Shown here: piece after piece, positions 61,869 through 64,000 of the stretch
Numbering within the stretch: position 1 is the first letter of the stretch
Layout: every line of letters begins with the position of its first letter
DNA from: Pyropia haitanensis
Taxonomy: Eukaryota > Rhodophyta > Bangiophyceae > Bangiales > Bangiaceae
Direction: 5' to 3'
Assembly (NCBI GenBank): GCA_008729055.1
Contig: SDUX01000007.1
Location: 2,590,064 to 2,654,063, forward strand
DNA length: 64,000 nucleotides
Program-made: the position numbers and the translations under genes
The notes under the pieces: model-generated
The model's input: only the letters and a program-made list of their open reading frames with translations
Database searches by the model: none
Told to the model about the DNA's origin: nothing

Positions 61869-63407
61869 ATGTGTGCCCACGACAAGGCAGGGATGGCGGC
61901 GGCGGCCGCTGCGATGGCGGCGGCGACGGCGGTGGTGGGGGGGGCGGCGACTCCAACGGCGGCCGCGGTCCGGCGGGGAAAAGGTTGCGCGTCGCCCAGG
62001 CGACGGGCTCCGTCGGCGCGGCTTCACGCGTTGAGAGCCGAGTGCGGGGAGGAGGCATCGGTCGCTGGTGGCGACACCTGTGAGGCCAGTGTGGCTGACC
62101 AGGCGGCTGATGATGAGCGGGGCGCGGTCATGGACGCGACGGGGACACCACACCCACCTTCGCCTGCTTCCCTCCTCGACGTGGGGGAGCTGGACGAGGA
62201 CCTGGACGAGGACCTGAGTGAAGACTCGTTTGGGGACACGTACGGGACCCTGTGCGGCGCCGAGCGGCGCCAGCCGCTGAGTGCCGGAGGATTGGTGGAC
62301 ACCGTGGTGGAGAGGGTGGTGGATGGGGCTCTGGGTCTGGTGGGACACGGCTTTGCCCCGCCATCCTCGTCGGGGCTCTGCTTGGACCTTGAGTTCCACA
62401 CCAGCACCGACGGCCATGGCGGACCCGTTGTCGACGTTGCATACAATGACGACGGCACGCCGGGCTTGCCTGACGACGCGAGCTCGCTCTCCGCCGACGA
62501 GGGGCCTTGCGCGGGTGCGGTGGAAGGCGTGTTGCCCTCATTGCCCGGGGTTGACTCGGACTCGGACATGGAAATGTCTGTGGATGATGCGTTCCTGCCG
62601 CGCGACGAGCAGGGATTGCACCTCCCCGTCGGTGTGCCGCACCACAATGCCGCTGAGGCCGGTGGCTACAAGGCGGTGTCGTCCTCTTCCGCGGCAACGG
62701 CCATCACTGAGGCGCTCTCCGAGTCGTCTGATGAGAGCGACCCAGCTTCAGACGACTCGGCGTGCTCCTTCCTGGGCTCCAGCCTGTGTCTTGTTGACCA
62801 CGACGACACGCTGCTGGCGACCACGTTTGTAGGTGAGTTGGGCTTGCCTCTGGACGGTGTGGACGACGACTCGGAGCGCTCGAAGGTGCCTGCCGACGTT
62901 GCCGCGTCAATGTCGACGCTGGATGAGCTCTCTGAGGCCCTCCTCCTAGAAGCGCTTCGACACGGCCCTGTGCGCATTGTGACGAACGCGGAGGCAGGGT
63001 GGGTGGAGCTGTCCAGCGCACGGTTCTTGCCGCGCACGGCGGCGTTGCTGCGTCAGCGCAACGTCCGTGTCATCTCGGCGCGCACCACGTACGAGGCGCG
63101 TTTCCCGGACATGCCCACGGCGTGGAAGGTCGCGGCGTTTGCCGACGAGATTGCGCGCACATTTCCGGACGCGCGTGACCGCCCGGCGGACGCGGAGCTC
63201 AACGTGCTCGTGTTTGGCGACTCCATGTCCGAGCGCCACGCGGCGCACGCGGTCGCTCGCCAGCTGCCCCGCACTCGTGTCAAGACGGTCAAGTTTGTGG
63301 AGCGCCCGGATGTCGGCACCCTGCAGCGGCAGCTGGCTCATGTGACGGCGGTGTACGGTGACCTGTTTGTTCACGACGGCAGCTTTGACATCAACACGGT
63401 GTGCTAA
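61869..63407 (+). CDS. HAD-superfamily-like protein with long acidic N-terminal half
   Basis: A single exon of 512 residues from the ATG at 61869 (the ATG at 61893 is an alternative). Residues 305-512 form a HAD-like domain. Motif I is LVDHDDTLLATTF, with Asp 310 and Asp 312 in a D-x-D-D-T arrangement. Later come PVRIVTNAEAGWVELSSARF (motif II-like, Thr), WKVAAFADEIA, and NVLVFGDSMSERHAAH (motif III/IV region, GDS at 450-452), ending VKFVERPDVGTLQRQLAHV. This pattern occurs in a poorly studied eukaryotic HAD group. The substrate is unknown, and the Lys of motif III is probably that in TAWK. Residues 1-300 are acidic and Ser-rich (DLDEDLSEDSF; DSDSDMEMSVDD), probably disordered. Confidence 0.82.
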   Translation: MCAHDKAGMAAAAAAMAAATAVVGGAATPTAAAVRRGKGCASPRRRAPSARLHALRAECGEEASVAGGDTCEASVADQAADDERGAVMDATGTPHPPSPASLLDVGELDEDLDEDLSEDSFGDTYGTLCGAERRQPLSAGGLVDTVVERVVDGALGLVGHGFAPPSSSGLCLDLEFHTSTDGHGGPVVDVAYNDDGTPGLPDDASSLSADEGPCAGAVEGVLPSLPGVDSDSDMEMSVDDAFLPRDEQGLHLPVGVPHHNAAEAGGYKAVSSSSAATAITEALSESSDESDPASDDSACSFLGSSLCLVDHDDTLLATTFVGELGLPLDGVDDDSERSKVPADVAASMSTLDELSEALLLEALRHGPVRIVTNAEAGWVELSSARFLPRTAALLRQRNVRVISARTTYEARFPDMPTAWKVAAFADEIARTFPDARDRPADAELNVLVFGDSMSERHAAHAVARQLPRTRVKTVKFVERPDVGTLQRQLAHVTAVYGDLFVHDGSFDINTVC

Positions 63408-64000
63408 CGTGGGAGCGGCGGTGGGTAGACTGGCTGTTCGCGACGGGCGCGTCAGCCGGTCGCTTGGGGGGAGGGGGGGGGTATTGTCGTGGCAGTGTAT
63501 TGGGGGCACTCCACGGCACTCTCCCCCCTAGCCCACCGTCGCTGCCACTTTACGATGCACCGTCGTCGCTGTCTGGGTCGCCTGTGTCTCGGCTTTTTTC
63601 TCGGCCACTCGGTTTTGTGTCTCTTTCAATTTTGTTTGATGTCTCTTTGTGTCGTATTTCTCCTTGATCGCATCTCATTTTGCTCCCTGTTGACCCTTCT
63701 CTGTTCCCTGCTGTGTGCGTTTAGAAGCTGGCATGCGTCTTGCGAGCGTGCCCGATGCCCTGCCGTGGCGTTTCTTTTAGAAAAATAAGTTTCGCGACCG
63801 CACCTGGATCGATGCACGCTTTGTCCACGTGGTTGCGCGTTCTCGCCGTGAACTGAGGCGCTTCGTGCACGGCAACTCGCCAGAGGACGCGGGGAGCGCA
63901 GACCATGTGGCGTACTCTCACCAGGAACAAGAAGAATCAATGCCGCGGTCTGTGCGCCTGTTCAATACACCCCAAACAGTGTCAGGGCGGCAAACACAAA
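63408..64000. other. 3' flank of the HAD gene
   Basis: T-rich from 63590 to 63780 (possible 3' UTR). Then there is nothing recognisable up to the window edge. Confidence 0.4.

Overview
This window looks like nuclear DNA of a very GC-rich eukaryote. My best guess is a bangiophyte red alga of the Porphyra/Pyropia kind. The basis is extreme GC with long Ala/Gly/Pro/Arg low-complexity tracts, few and short introns, three of five supported introns opening with GTACGT and a fourth with GTACGC, a tRNA gene carrying a D-loop insertion (ectopic tRNA introns are known from the red alga Cyanidioschyzon), and plastid-transit-like N-termini on the NhaD antiporter and one small ORF. The organism is inferred, not proven.

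Layout. 1-597: start of an NhaD-type Na+/H+ antiporter running off the left edge. 1.8-6.3 kb: a small transit-peptide-like ORF, a 1.7-kb inverted-repeat element, tRNA-Glu, a small alpha/beta protein gene with a frame break in a G tract, and a TIR element. 7.3-10.1 kb: TATA-binding protein and U1 snRNP 70K, convergent. 11.7-19.3 kb: a transposon nest in which an intact tyrosine-recombinase (DIRS/PAT-like) retrotransposon sits cleanly inside a second copy of the 5.5-kb TIR element, flanked by pieces of a third family. 19.3-26.7 kb: extremely GC-rich DNA with a low-complexity protein gene, then a divergent pair: a two-exon LTO1 gene and an Ala-rich gene that may be its partner YAE1. 27-34.4 kb: four minus-strand genes in a row: SDS22 (PP1 regulator, four exons), TFIIB, YggS/PLPBP, and a C2-domain protein. 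34.4-48.4 kb: mostly unassigned, with one approximately 1,040-residue low-complexity gene and coding-like minus-strand stretches. 48.4-49.4 kb: a Trp-rich tandem-repeat protein. 50.1-51.3 kb: second copy of the 2.2-kb element family. 52.1-54.1 kb: a DUF218-domain protein. 61.9-63.4 kb: a HAD-superfamily protein with a long acidic N-terminal half.

The recognisable genes are housekeeping: transcription initiation (TBP, TFIIB), splicing (U1-70K), phosphatase control (SDS22), Fe-S/ABCE1 maturation (LTO1, perhaps YAE1), PLP homeostasis and ion transport. They do not form one pathway. The two most distinctive themes are the nested transposons, where the intact element at 5.5 kb serves as an empty-site control, and several genes whose reading frame breaks in a C/G homopolymer and would be restored by exactly one extra base. 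The second theme suggests undercalled homopolymers or real slippage sites.
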